Positions 54,200 to 64,000 of a stretch of 64,000 nucleotides of DNA are shown here, one piece after another; positions within the stretch are counted from its first letter, which is position 1, and each line of letters begins with the position of its first letter. The notes under the pieces were generated by a model. It searched no databases. It worked only from the letters and a program-made list of their open reading frames with translations, and was not told the origin of the DNA. The DNA comes from Methylobacterium hispanicum (GTDB lineage: Bacteria > Pseudomonadota > Alphaproteobacteria > Rhizobiales > Beijerinckiaceae), in the NCBI RefSeq assembly GCF_022179285.1, contig NZ_BPQO01000006.1:124001-188000 (forward strand), in the 5' to 3' direction. The translations under genes were made by a program, and so were the position numbers.

Positions 54200-57100
54200 T
54201 CAGGCCTCCTCCAGTTCGGGCTCCGCCGGCGCAGCCTCCGGCGCGAACGGATCCGGCCCGAGCAGATCCGCCACCAGCGCGTCCATCCGGGCGGCGATGC
54301 CGTCCGCCGCCAACGCCGCGCGGATCGCCCGCCGCGCGCGCTGGAACGGTGTGCCGGGCTCGATCGGCACCGCGCCTGCCACCCGCTCGGCCTCGGCCGC
54401 AGCGGCGGCAAGATCCGCGTGGAGCTGGATCCGCCCATCGAAGAGCGGGATCGGCAGGGTGAACATCAGCTTGTCGAAATGCCGCGCGCCCTGCTCCCCG
54501 CGGGCCTGGAGATGAACGATCCGGCGACGGACCGTATCGCTGTTGAGGACGGCCAGCAGGTAGTGGGCCTCGATGCCAACCGCGACATCCGCCCAGTAGA
54601 GGACGTGATCGATGATGGCGGTCTCGTCGGTGACGATGCAGGCCGCCGGGCGCTGGCCGGATTTCGAGAATACCACGCGCAGGCACCGGGTCGGGAACTG
54701 GTTCGCGAGGCCGTTGTGGAAGTTCCAGCGCTGGCTCAGCGTCATCCGGCCGGCGCTGGTGCGCTGCCAGATGCCGTCCGCCCGCTCCATCCAGTCGGCG
54801 AGCCGGCCGAAGCCGCGATTGCCCGCCTGGCGCGCGTCGAGCACCGTGCCGGCCTCGTCGATGGGGACGATCCCCTCGAACGGCTGCAGCACCCGGAACG
54901 GCGCGATCGACTCGCCGAGGTGGACCGGCCGCAGGAAGCGGCGCTCGACCGCACCCTCCAGCGCGTCGAGGGCGCGATAGCGCGGATCCTCGAGGTTCGA
55001 GCGCCGGCTGCGCACGGCCGGCGCCGCCTGGCTGGCGCCGAGGCGTCCCCCGTCGCGGCGCTCGACGAGGCAGAGCATCCGCGGCACCAGCGTCGCGCCC
55101 TGGCGGAACCGGTCCCGGTAGGGCGAGGCCGCCGCGAAATCGACTGCGCGCGGCGCGGCGGCAGGGCCCGCGGTGACGTGGCGGTCCGCCAGCTCTTCGG
55201 GCGCGTCCTTGAAGGGCAGGTGGCCCGCGAAGGCGGTGACCCGCTCCGGCGTCGGTCGCGCCCGCTCGGCGACCTCGGCGAACAGCACGCAGGTCGGCAC
55301 CCGGAAGAGCGGCGCCACGGCCTGGTTGTCGAGCATCCAGGCCTCCGTGAAGGCGGCGCGCACACCCGTCCAGTCGCCGGTGCGGAAGGCGCGGTACTGG
55401 CCGCGGCTGAGGGCGGCCATCGGCAGAACCATGGCGAGGCGCCCGCCCCGGCGCCGCGGGCCGGCCGGCCGCGCGTAGAGTTCGGCGCAGCGCACCAGGA
55501 ACAGCCCGGAGAGGTCGGTCTGCGTGACGAGGCGCGCCTCGTCCGCCCCGACCCAGACGCCGAGGCGGCGCGCCGTCTCGCGGAAGCGCTCCTGCATGTC
55601 CTCGGACATGTAGCGGTAGGCGAGCCAGGGCGGGTTGCCCAGCACCACATCGACCCGCGCCCCGTCCGAGAGGGCGACCGGTCGGCTGAGGTTGCGCGCG
55701 ACGAAGCCCCAGACATGGTCGCGGCCGGCGCGCCTGAGCCGGTCGTAGGTGAGGTAGGTCGCCCGCAGCGTCCCCCGGTGCTCGGCCGGCACCCCGAGGG
55801 CCGCGAGGCCGCCGAGGAACGCGTCGGCGTCGCGGCCCGCCTCGCTCGCGTCGTGGAGCGCGGCGACGACCGCGTCGAACAGGGCGGGGTCGGCGCAGAG
55901 CCCGAGCGGGAAGCGCAGCACCGAGCCGCCGGTCCGCCGCGATCCCGGCGGCGGCGGCGCGACGACGACGAGGTCCTGCTCGACCGCGTCGCGCCGGACG
56001 TTCCACTGCAGCGCGTCGCCGAGATAGACCGGCAGCGAGATGGCGTCCTCGCGCGCGAGCAGGGATTCGCCCAGCGCCAGCAGGTAGGTGACGCGGGCGA
56101 AGATCACCGCGACCGGGTGCACGTCGAAGCCGGTGACCGTGGCGCAGCAGGCGGCCGCCACGGCGCCGGCCGGCATCCCGGCCGCGGCCAGCGCCTCGCG
56201 CTTCAGCCGCACCGCGTGGAACAGGAAGCTCCCTGAGCCGCAGGCGGGGTCGAGGCAGCTCTGCGCGGCCGGAGCGTCGAGGGCACGGCGCACCACCTTC
56301 CGGGCGAGCCAGTCGGGCGTGTAGTACTCGCCCAGGTCGTGGCGCTGCTCCGGGTCGATCAGCGATTCGTAGAGCACCTTCAGCAGATCGACGTCCACGC
56401 TGCCGAGATCGAAGCGGGCGGCGTGGCCGGCGAGGCTCGCGACGATCGCGGGCCCCTCCGGCGCGCCCAGGATCCAGCCGAAGAAATCCTCCTCCACGGC
56501 GCCGTGCACCCCGGCATCCCGGAAGGCGCGCCCGTCGAGGAGATCCTCGGGCGAGCGGCCGTGGATGCGCATCGCCCCGGCCGCGATCGCCTTGGCGAGG
56601 ATCACCAGGTAGGTGTGCTGCAGCCAGAGGTCGTCGCCGCCCACCGCCTTGCCGTAGACGAAGCCGAGATGCCGCTCCCAGAGCTGGCGCTTGAGCGCCG
56701 CCTCGGGATCGCCCGCCACCGCGGCCCAGGCGGTCCGCAGCAGCGCGTGGGTGCGCGCGAAGGCGACGCTGCGCCGCCCGAGCTCGTTCGTGATGCCGGG
56801 GGCGTCCGCCGGCAGCCAGTCGCGCACCGCGATCACGCCCTCCAGCCACGCCGTGAGGTCGCGGGGCTCGGCGGCGCGCGCGTCGCAGGCGCCGAGCGGC
56901 ACGAGGGCGCCGGCGCGCATCTCGTAGGCCACGAAGCGCGCCCCGTCGGTGGCGAGGCCGACATAGCGCTGGCCGGTCGCCGCCTCGCGCTCCGGCAGGT
57001 AGCGGGCGAGCTGCGCCTCCGCCGCCGCCGACTCGCGGCGCAGGTCGGCCTTGATCTCGATGAGGGTGCGGCCGAGGAGGGCATCGACCCGGCCACGCAC

Positions 57101-57253
57101 CTCGGGGAGCGCCTGTTCGAAGGCGATCTGCTCGCTGCGGGCTCCGAGCGCGCCCGTGAGCAGGCGGTGCAGCAACGCCCGCACCTTCTCGTGGCCGGGC
57201 CGACGGGCGAGTTCGGCGACGACGGCTTCGAGTTCGGCTTGGGTGATCGGCAT
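54200..57253 (-). CDS. Single-polypeptide restriction-modification enzyme (type IIG-like)
   Basis: A 1017-aa protein. Residues 1-130 contain a nuclease-like PD-(D/E)xK core: D57 in GRVDALLG and E66-I-K68 in RTLIEIKADL. Residues about 160-320 are helical and end with LGEYYTPDWLARKVV (motif X-like). The N6-adenine methylase has motif I SCLDPACGSGSFLFHAV (335-341) and motif IV VVLGNPPWLAYRYMSEDMQE (540-543). The two are about 200 residues apart, longer than usual. The C-terminal 350 residues probably hold the target-recognition domain. No separate specificity, nuclease or BREX/DISARM gene is adjacent. The nuclease assignment rests on the motif alone. Confidence 0.8.
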   Translation of the reverse strand: MPITQAELEAVVAELARRPGHEKVRALLHRLLTGALGARSEQIAFEQALPEVRGRVDALLGRTLIEIKADLRRESAAAEAQLARYLPEREAATGQRYVGLATDGARFVAYEMRAGALVPLGACDARAAEPRDLTAWLEGVIAVRDWLPADAPGITNELGRRSVAFARTHALLRTAWAAVAGDPEAALKRQLWERHLGFVYGKAVGGDDLWLQHTYLVILAKAIAAGAMRIHGRSPEDLLDGRAFRDAGVHGAVEEDFFGWILGAPEGPAIVASLAGHAARFDLGSVDVDLLKVLYESLIDPEQRHDLGEYYTPDWLARKVVRRALDAPAAQSCLDPACGSGSFLFHAVRLKREALAAAGMPAGAVAAACCATVTGFDVHPVAVIFARVTYLLALGESLLAREDAISLPVYLGDALQWNVRRDAVEQDLVVVAPPPPGSRRTGGSVLRFPLGLCADPALFDAVVAALHDASEAGRDADAFLGGLAALGVPAEHRGTLRATYLTYDRLRRAGRDHVWGFVARNLSRPVALSDGARVDVVLGNPPWLAYRYMSEDMQERFRETARRLGVWVGADEARLVTQTDLSGLFLVRCAELYARPAGPRRRGGRLAMVLPMAALSRGQYRAFRTGDWTGVRAAFTEAWMLDNQAVAPLFRVPTCVLFAEVAERARPTPERVTAFAGHLPFKDAPEELADRHVTAGPAAAPRAVDFAAASPYRDRFRQGATLVPRMLCLVERRDGGRLGASQAAPAVRSRRSNLEDPRYRALDALEGAVERRFLRPVHLGESIAPFRVLQPFEGIVPIDEAGTVLDARQAGNRGFGRLADWMERADGIWQRTSAGRMTLSQRWNFHNGLANQFPTRCLRVVFSKSGQRPAACIVTDETAIIDHVLYWADVAVGIEAHYLLAVLNSDTVRRRIVHLQARGEQGARHFDKLMFTLPIPLFDGRIQLHADLAAAAAEAERVAGAVPIEPGTPFQRARRAIRAALAADGIAARMDALVADLLGPDPFAPEAAPAEPELEEA

Positions 57254-57256
57254 GGG

Positions 57257-57336
57257 CTACCTCAGATATCTCAGGTAGCTAAATTCACCTCAGGTTATAT
57301 TGCAAGACGGGCATGTCCCGGCGCATGACCTGAGGT
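57257..57336. promoter_or_regulatory. Palindrome cluster in the restriction-modification promoter
   Basis: CTACCTCAGATATCTCAGGTAG (57257-57278) is a near-perfect 22-bp palindrome ending 4 bases before the ATG, and it also contains the AGGTAG ribosome site. ACCTCAGGT occurs at 57287-57295 and its complement ACCTGAGGT at 57328-57336. Spacing is roughly two and four helical turns. The layout fits a self-limiting operator (as with C proteins) or methylation-sensitive sites. Confidence 0.6.
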
Positions 57337-57426
57337 AAAGGAAATCTCCCATCGGTAGCCCGCTGGAGCGGGAGCCGGTACAAGGGCCGCGGACACGTCC
57401 GGGCCACGGGCGGCCGGGGGGATCAG

Positions 57427-57888
57427 ATGCAGAGTTTCGTGCGGGCCAAGCTGCACGGCATCCGGGTGACGGGCGCCGACCTCAACTATCACGGCTCGAT
57501 CACCCTCGACGCCGACCTCTGCCGCGAGGCCGGGCTCGACCCGCTCGAATTCGTCGAGATCTGGAACAAGATGTCGGGCGCGCGCATCAGCACCTACGTG
57601 CTCTACGGCCCGGCCGGCTCCGGCTGCTGCGTGCTGAACGGGGCCGCGGCCCGCACCTGCCAGGTCGGCGACGAGGTGATCATCGCCTCTGCGAGCTACG
57701 GCAGCGTGGACGACGTGATCAGTCACAAGCCGCGGGTGCTGATCTTCGGCGAGGGCAACCGCGTGGTGGACCGGGTCGTCTACGACGTGTTCCGCGACGA
57801 GGCGGGCCGCCTCGACATGCGGATCATCGAGGCGGAGACGGGTGCGGAGGAGGCGCCGCGGGTGGCGACGCAGATCCGGGTGGTGTGA
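57427..57888 (+). CDS. panD: Aspartate 1-decarboxylase
   Basis: A pyruvoyl enzyme that makes beta-alanine for pantothenate and CoA. It is 153 aa, slightly longer than E. coli PanD (126). The self-processing Gly-Ser is in DLNYHGSITLDADLCREAGL. FVEIWNKMSGARISTYVLYG and LNGAAARTCQVGDEVIIASA are conserved. The extra about 25 C-terminal residues (ETGAEEAPRVATQIRVV) are unconserved. It lies 173 bases from the restriction-modification gene and is divergent from it. Confidence 0.93.
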   Translation: MQSFVRAKLHGIRVTGADLNYHGSITLDADLCREAGLDPLEFVEIWNKMSGARISTYVLYGPAGSGCCVLNGAAARTCQVGDEVIIASASYGSVDDVISHKPRVLIFGEGNRVVDRVVYDVFRDEAGRLDMRIIEAETGAEEAPRVATQIRVV

Positions 57889-57992
57889 GGTTCAGAAGGC
57901 GCGTCGATCCTTCCCAGCGGAACAGGGTGATCGCCCGTGGGCAGCGTACCTCGCTATCAGGTCCGGTATCTTTGACCCGGAGAAGCGCGGGT

Positions 57993-58145
57993 CCCCTCTC
58001 CCGTGCGGGAGACGTCTGCTTTCGCAGAAAGCCGGGTGAGGGGCCCAGAGCGTACCGGACGAAATGCTGCGGTTCCGCGGCAACGTCCTGCTCTGTTCGT
58101 AGCGTTCTCATCCCTCACCCCAACCCTCTCCCGCACGGGAGAGGG
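57993..58145. repeat. Inverted-pair palindromic repeat, copy D (divergent)
   Basis: Arm 57993-58043 has CCCCTCTCCCGTGCGGGAGA, the extra TCTGCTTTCGCAGA hairpin, then GGGTGAGGGG. The opposite arm 58108-58145 starts TCATCCCTCACCCC. The loop hairpin is CCGTGCGG rather than CCATAGG, and the core lacks the CGCGCGT block of other copies, so this is a diverged subtype. It lies in the 379-base convergent gap between panD and the nucleotidyltransferase; nothing else is seen there. Confidence 0.85.
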
Positions 58146-58267
58146 CGCGCGGTGCGGTTTAGGTTCTTCGACGGGCCTTCCAACGCGCAGGGCCACCTGT
58201 CCTCCGCGATCATTCACGCGGCCCGCGGGGTAGGATGCCGCGGCAACTTCGGTCACCCAGAAATGCG

Positions 58268-58561
58268 TCAGAGCACCTGGATCGCCTCTCGCTCGATTGC
58301 GGGGCGCAGGTGAGGATGCAGGCCGTCCCGCGTCGTCAGATCGACCGCCGATCCGAGCTCGCGCGAGAGCCGGTCCTCGACGCGGATCAACTTCACGAAG
58401 CCGAAGCGCTCGTAATCGGGATCGACGAACAGGTCGACATCGCTGCCGTCCCGCGCCTCGTCCCGCGCCACCGAGCCGTAGAGCCAGAGGTGCTGGACGC
58501 CGGATCGGCGCAACTCGGCCTCGGAGGCGCGTAACAGCGCAATGACATCGTCCCGGCGCAT
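58268..58561 (-). CDS. Minimal nucleotidyltransferase-domain protein (MNT)
   Basis: A 97-aa protein. LWLYGSVARDEARDGSDVDL matches the GSxxRxxxxxxSDxDL signature of MNT antitoxins (HEPN/MNT toxin-antitoxin systems), which adenylylate the partner HEPN toxin. The C-terminal VDLTTRDGLHPHLRPAIERE is typical of the family. No HEPN (DUF86) gene follows; the downstream 379 bases hold a repeat. It is probably an orphan. It begins 42 bases after the lepA stop. Confidence 0.85.
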   Translation of the reverse strand: MRRDDVIALLRASEAELRRSGVQHLWLYGSVARDEARDGSDVDLFVDPDYERFGFVKLIRVEDRLSRELGSAVDLTTRDGLHPHLRPAIEREAIQVL

Positions 58562-58603
58562 GAGTCCGGGTCTAGCACGTCCGCGCCGCGTGGACGATCG
58601 GGC

Positions 58604-60409
<1,806 letters not shown>

Positions 60410-60556
60410 CGGCGGGGGTCTCCGGCGCGCGGCGGGCCCCGGGGGCGGCCGCTCCGCGCCGTGTCAGGAACGGGAATCTGTGTCGGTGAGGCGCGGGATA
60501 GCAGGGGGCCGTATCCGCGCCAAGCGCCGGCCGGACGCAGGGGCCGGAAACGCGCG

Positions 60557-60591
60557 CGGGCGCGGACGGCCGCGAGAGCCGCCCGCGCCCG
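60557..60591 (-). terminator. Hairpin downstream of the 66-aa gene
   Basis: CGGGCGCGGACGGC and GCCGCCCGCGCCCG pair over 14 bp with one mismatch around a 7-base loop, 40 bases beyond the stop. There is no T-run; it may act as a Rho-assisted terminator or stabiliser. Confidence 0.4.
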
Positions 60592-60631
60592 AGGGCGCCC
60601 GGAGGGCGTCAGGCCTGGAAAGACCCCGCGC

Positions 60632-60832
60632 TCAGCGGCCGCGATCGCGGATCAGCCGCTCGATCTCGGCCTCGCCGTGGGCGCGGGCCTTCGCCTCGGT
60701 CGGGTGCTTGCGGTCCGAGCGCTGGTGCAGCTTGCCGTTCTTGCGGATGCTCCACTGGAACAGGCTGCCGGACTCGCCGACCGGTTCGACGTCGAGGCTG
60801 AAGGGGTAGGTGTCGGTCTGGATGTCGCTCAT
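60632..60832 (-). CDS. Hypothetical small protein
   Basis: A 66-aa soluble protein: YPFSLDVEPVGESGSLFQWS, then IRKNGKLHQRSDRKHPTEAK and ARAHGEAEIERLIRDRGR. A beta hairpin followed by a charged helix. It is the only plausible gene between lepA and hugZ; coding is supported by the pattern and a clean start at 60832. Function unknown. Confidence 0.6.
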   Translation of the reverse strand: MSDIQTDTYPFSLDVEPVGESGSLFQWSIRKNGKLHQRSDRKHPTEAKARAHGEAEIERLIRDRGR

Positions 60833-60907
60833 CCGGCCTATATGGTGCGCCGCGTCGCCCTTGCCAGAGGACGAACGCGCCAGGGCACGAAAGCGGCGCC
60901 CGAACGT

Positions 60908-61708
60908 TCAGGGCGCGCCCGCCTCCGCCCGCGCCTGGGCGGCCATCGCCACGAGCGCCTTGCGCAAGGCCCCCATGTCGGAGACCCGCTCCGGATAGGC
61001 CACCCGCACGGCGCGCTCGCCCGCCACGAGGTCCATCCCCTCCGGATCGAGCCCGGTGAGCTGCCAGCGTCCCTCGCCCCCGCCGGCCCCGGCCGCGTAG
61101 AGCGCCAGCGCGTCGGCATGGTCGGCGTTCATGTGCTCGACCGCGCCGCGCTCGCCAGCCACCACGCCCTCGGCGCCCGCGAGATCGAGGAGGAGTTCCG
61201 CCCGCGTCAGCGTCGCGGCCTTGGCGAAGCCGCCGTTCAGGTGGCCGGCGGACGGGTCGAGCGCGAAGAACCCGAAATCGGGGAAGTCCGCGTAGAGCTT
61301 CGCCTTCGGGTGGCGGGCGAGGAAGCGCTCGCGGGCGCGGGGCTCCGGGGTCGGCGCCGCCCGGCCCACCACCGTGAGGCGCGGATGGGCCAGCGGGTCG
61401 CCCTTGCCGCCGGCCGAGAAGAGCAGCGAGCAGCGCGGGTCAGCGAGCAGGTTGCGGGTGTGGGCGGAGAGGCGCGAGAGCAGCATCAGGGGCGTGCCGT
61501 CCGCGTCGGTCGCCATCGTCACCAGCGAGCAGAAGGGCGTGCCGTCGGGCTCCAGGGTGGCGAGCGCGCCGGAGCGGACCGTGCGCAGGAGGTCGCGCGC
61601 CAGCCCCACGGCGTCGAAGCCGGCTTCCGCGGCCGGCAGCGGCCGCGCCGGCCCGCGCCGCGCGCCGTCCGTGCCCCCGGCCGCCTCGCCCTGATCGGTC
61701 CCGCCCAT
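60908..61708 (-). CDS. HugZ-family haem utilisation / pyridoxamine-oxidase-fold protein
   Basis: About 266 aa. A flavin-binding split-barrel (PNPOx) domain: LLRTVRSGALATLEPDGTPF, SLVTMATDADGTPLMLLSRL and HTRNLLADPRCSLLFS. A C-terminal DUF2470-like part (VEHMNADHADALALYAAGAG) is typical of HugZ, which degrades haem. ATG 61708 (MGGTDQG) is preferred; an in-frame ATG at 61774 adds a Gly-rich leader. Together with irr in the same window this fits iron/haem biology, but they are 15 kb apart. Confidence 0.85.
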   Translation of the reverse strand: MGGTDQGEAAGGTDGARRGPARPLPAAEAGFDAVGLARDLLRTVRSGALATLEPDGTPFCSLVTMATDADGTPLMLLSRLSAHTRNLLADPRCSLLFSAGGKGDPLAHPRLTVVGRAAPTPEPRARERFLARHPKAKLYADFPDFGFFALDPSAGHLNGGFAKAATLTRAELLLDLAGAEGVVAGERGAVEHMNADHADALALYAAGAGGGEGRWQLTGLDPEGMDLVAGERAVRVAYPERVSDMGALRKALVAMAAQARAEAGAP

Positions 61709-62014
61709 CGTGCCTCCGGTCGCCGGTTCACCCGTCCCGCCCGTTCCGGGCGATCCTGCTCCGATCATAGGCATTTCGGCCGCCGGGGCGAGGGCGACAT
61801 CGGCCCGCGGGCCGCCGCCGATACGGCCAAGCTACGCCCGGCGCTCGCTTTTTTCAAAGCTTCATACTAAAGCACCTGACCCTTCCGCGCGAAGCGGGCC
61901 GGGGGGCTGCCGCTCCTCCCGACCGCTCTCGCGTCACCGCCTGCCCCGGACCGGGGTCGGGTTCGGGCCGCCGGCCCTGAGCCCCGCCGCCGCCGTTTCA
62001 GTCAGGGAACGCGC
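61709..62014. other. Divergent intergenic region before chvI
   Basis: A 306-base gap between hugZ (minus) and chvI (plus). The AT-rich patch CGCTTTTTTCAAAGCTTCAT near 61846 is the least GC-rich point of the area and a natural place for a promoter. No gene or RNA is seen. Confidence 0.4.
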
Positions 62015-62725
62015 ATGCCGACCATCGCCCTCGTCGACGACGACCGCAACATCCTCACATCCGTGTCGATCGCGCTGGAGACCGAAGGATACCGGATCCA
62101 GACCTACACGGACGGCGCCTCGGCGCTCGACGGGCTGCGGCACTCGCCGCCGGATCTCGCCATCTTCGACATCAAGATGCCCCGCATGGACGGGATGGAG
62201 CTTCTCAGGCGCCTGCGGCAGAAATCGGACCTTCCGGTGATCTTCCTAACCTCGAAGGACGAGGAGATCGACGAGCTGTTCGGCCTCAAGATGGGCGCCG
62301 ACGACTTCATCCATAAGCCGTTCTCGCAGCGTCTCCTCGTCGAGCGGGTCAAGGCGGTGTTGCGCCGCTTCGCCCCGAAGGACGGCCCCGGCGCGCCGCC
62401 CCGCGAGGCGGATGCCGCCGCCCGTTCCCTGGAGCGCGGCGCCCTGATGATGGACCCGGAGCGCCACACCTGCACCTGGAAGGGCGAGCCGGTGACGCTA
62501 ACCGTGACCGAGTTCCTGATCCTGCAGGCCCTGGCCCACCGCCCCGGCGTCGTGAAGAGCCGCAACGCCCTGATGGATGCGGCCTACGACGATCAGGTCT
62601 ACGTGGACGACCGCACCATCGACAGCCACATCAAGCGGCTGCGCAAGAAGTTCAAGGTGACGGACACGAACTTCGACATGATCGAGACCCTGTACGGGGT
62701 CGGATACCGCTTCAAGGAAGGCTGA
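62015..62725 (+). CDS. chvI: Response regulator ChvI
   Basis: An OmpR-type two-component regulator, 236 aa. Receiver: [19 protein letters not shown], phospho-Asp in [20 protein letters not shown], Thr in [12 protein letters not shown], Lys in [13 protein letters not shown]. Winged-helix domain: [20 protein letters not shown] then [19 protein letters not shown]. It controls the acid/envelope response in alphaproteobacteria with ChvG, which follows 49 bases downstream. The usual neighbour pckA is not upstream here; hugZ is. Confidence 0.94.
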   Translation: MPTIALVDDDRNILTSVSIALETEGYRIQTYTDGASALDGLRHSPPDLAIFDIKMPRMDGMELLRRLRQKSDLPVIFLTSKDEEIDELFGLKMGADDFIHKPFSQRLLVERVKAVLRRFAPKDGPGAPPREADAAARSLERGALMMDPERHTCTWKGEPVTLTVTEFLILQALAHRPGVVKSRNALMDAAYDDQVYVDDRTIDSHIKRLRKKFKVTDTNFDMIETLYGVGYRFKEG

Positions 62726-62774
62726 GAGGCGGGCTCCCGCGACGACCCATCCTCAGTCCAAGACCTTCCGAGCC

Positions 62775-64000
62775 GTGCCGCCCGTAACCTCAGACGATTC
62801 GCCCCCGCGCCGCACCCTGTTCGGCCGGCCGCTGCCCACGCCCTTCACCTGGCCGCGTTCCGTCTGGGACGGGGTCGGCCAGCGCGCCGCCTCCAGCCTG
62901 ACGCGCCGCATCGTCGTGCTCAACCTCGTTGGGTTGATCGCGCTGCTGGTCGGATTCCTCTACCTGAACCAGTTCCGCCAGGGCCTGATCCAGGCCCGCG
63001 TCCAGAGCCTCGCGATCCAGGGCGAGATCATCGCGAGCGCCATCGCCTCCTCGGCCTCCGTCGATACGGACACGATCCGGGTCGATCCGGACAAGCTGCT
63101 GCAGGATCAGGCCGGCGAGAGCGCGGAGGAGGAATCCGCCCCGCTCGCCTTCTCGCTGAACCCCGAGCGGGTGGCGCCGCTGCTCTCGCGCCTCGTCACG
63201 CCCACCGGCAACCGGGCCCGGGTCTACGACCGCGAGGGCGGCCTGCTGTTCGATACCCGCTCGCTGTTCAACCGCGAGGGGCGGGGCGATCCGGCACCCC
63301 AGCACGCGCCGAACGCGCTGGAGCGGGCGGTGTCCTGGGTCCACGCCCACCTTGCCACCCTGTTCGGCGGGCGCTCGAAGGCCACCGAGGAGGTCGGCCC
63401 TGCCAACGGCCATTCGCTGCGCGAGGTCCAGACCGCCCTCTCCGGCGCCCGCGGCAGCCTGGTCCGCCGCAACACGGTCGGCGAGACCACGGTCTCGGTC
63501 GCGGTGCCGATCCACAAGGGGGGGCAGGTCCGCGGCGCCCTGCTGATCTCGACGCAAGGGGACGCAATCGACCGGGTCATCGCCTCCGAGCGCTTCGGCC
63601 TGTTCCAGGTCTTCATCGTCGCCGCGCTGGTGATGGTGGTGCTCTCGATCCTGCTCGCCGGGGCCATCGCCGGGCCGGTGCGGCGGCTGGCCGAGGCCGC
63701 CGAGAAGGTGCGGATGGGCATCAAGACCCGCGAGGAGATCCCCGACTTCACCGACCGCACCGACGAGATCGGCCACCTCTCGGGCGCGCTGCGCGACATG
63801 ACCCAGGCGCTCTACCGGCGCATCGACGCCATCGAGAGCTTCGCGGCGGATGTCAGCCACGAGTTGAAGAACCCGCTGACTTCGCTGCGCAGCGCCGTCG
63901 AGACCCTGCCGCTCGCCAAGACCGACGATTCCCGCAGCCGCCTGATGGCGATCATCCAGCACGACGTGCGCCGCCTCGACCGGCTGATCAGCGACATCGC
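62775..64000 (+). CDS. chvG: Sensor histidine kinase ChvG (truncated by window edge)
   Basis: An open frame with no stop before the window end; about 408 residues are visible. The start is GTG 62775, the only candidate in frame after the chvI stop; its ribosome site is weak. N-terminal TM near residues 48-65 (IVVLNLVGLIALLVGFLYLN), a periplasmic sensing domain (about 70-270), TM2 (VFIVAALVMVVLSILLAGAI), HAMP (GPVRRLAEAAEKVRMG), then the H box FAADVSHELKNPLTSLRSAV with the phospho-His. The ATPase domain is beyond the edge. Pairs with ChvI. Confidence 0.92.
   Translation, partial: MPPVTSDDSPPRRTLFGRPLPTPFTWPRSVWDGVGQRAASSLTRRIVVLNLVGLIALLVGFLYLNQFRQGLIQARVQSLAIQGEIIASAIASSASVDTDTIRVDPDKLLQDQAGESAEEESAPLAFSLNPERVAPLLSRLVTPTGNRARVYDREGGLLFDTRSLFNREGRGDPAPQHAPNALERAVSWVHAHLATLFGGRSKATEEVGPANGHSLREVQTALSGARGSLVRRNTVGETTVSVAVPIHKGGQVRGALLISTQGDAIDRVIASERFGLFQVFIVAALVMVVLSILLAGAIAGPVRRLAEAAEKVRMGIKTREEIPDFTDRTDEIGHLSGALRDMTQALYRRIDAIESFAADVSHELKNPLTSLRSAVETLPLAKTDDSRSRLMAIIQHDVRRLDRLISDI

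Noticed and set aside
57957..58256. Possible HEPN toxin partner on the minus strand next to the nucleotidyltransferase.
   Set aside because: The 99-codon frame is Arg/Pro-rich, runs across the palindromic repeat and lacks the HEPN RxxxxH motif.
62790..63962. A minus-strand open frame at the right edge.
   Set aside because: It is antisense to the chvG kinase frame (GTG 62775 onward), which has HAMP and the H box and directly follows chvI.

Overview
The window is about 64 kb of high-GC (near 70 percent), densely coding, chromosomal alphaproteobacterial DNA. Gene content and order point to Methylobacteriaceae (Methylobacterium or Methylorubrum). The clues are an rpsB-tsf-pyrH-frr-cdsA-dxr series, an era-rnc-lepB-acpS-pdxJ series, an irr/fabA/fabB/fabI cluster, ChvI/ChvG, NDUFA9- and NDUFAF5-like proteins, an EcfG-type sigma factor and a LOV histidine kinase. 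This placement is inferred from family knowledge; no search was run. No rRNA, tRNA, CRISPR array, transposase or phage gene was seen.

Layout. 0-9 kb: a TetR regulator, a DUF6766 membrane protein, then on the minus strand the translation / isoprenoid / phospholipid series (rpsB, tsf, pyrH, frr, cdsA, dxr), interrupted by an opposite-strand glycosyltransferase and a palindromic repeat. 9.3-13 kb: a lipoprotein gene coupled to a large membrane-associated patatin-like phospholipase. 12.9-18.9 kb: minus-strand RNA modification and housekeeping genes. 19-22.2 kb: a PH-domain protein, a class II amidotransferase, an EcfG-like sigma factor with a NepR-like N-terminus, a DUF1236 protein and a separate small NepR-like protein. 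22.2-29.4 kb: mscL, pssA-psd, a transglutaminase-like protein, an Atm1-type ABC exporter and a LysM protein. 29.6-37.7 kb: a LOG-family enzyme, glgX, a single-domain response regulator, an AI-2E-family protein and a LOV hybrid kinase. 37.7-39.8 kb: a less GC-rich pair (multi-membrane glycosyltransferase-like protein plus methyltransferase) that looks acquired. 40-46 kb: NDUFA9-like protein, CysZ-like protein, amine oxidase, hydroxyacid dehydrogenase and SH3 protein. 45.6-49.7 kb: irr divergent from fabA-fabB, then fabI. 49.7-54.2 kb: small secreted and hypothetical proteins, DUF6880, DUF427 and a methyltransferase. 54.2-57.4 kb: a single-polypeptide nuclease/N6-adenine methylase under a palindrome-rich promoter. 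57.4-64 kb: panD, an orphan minimal nucleotidyltransferase, lepA, HugZ, chvI and a truncated chvG running off the right edge.

Two intergenic repeat families stand out. One is an approximately 150-bp element built from two inverted GAGAGGG / GGGTGAGGGG arms, present five times at four loci. The other is a 163-bp imperfect palindrome present twice in opposite orientations. Other points of interest are the NepR-EcfG-like fusion with a perfect EcfG-type promoter elsewhere in the window, the restriction-modification gene with repeated ACCTSAGGT motifs (the same 9-mer lies upstream of the lipoprotein/patatin pair), and the disrupted frr/cdsA/dxr neighbourhood lacking uppS and rseP.
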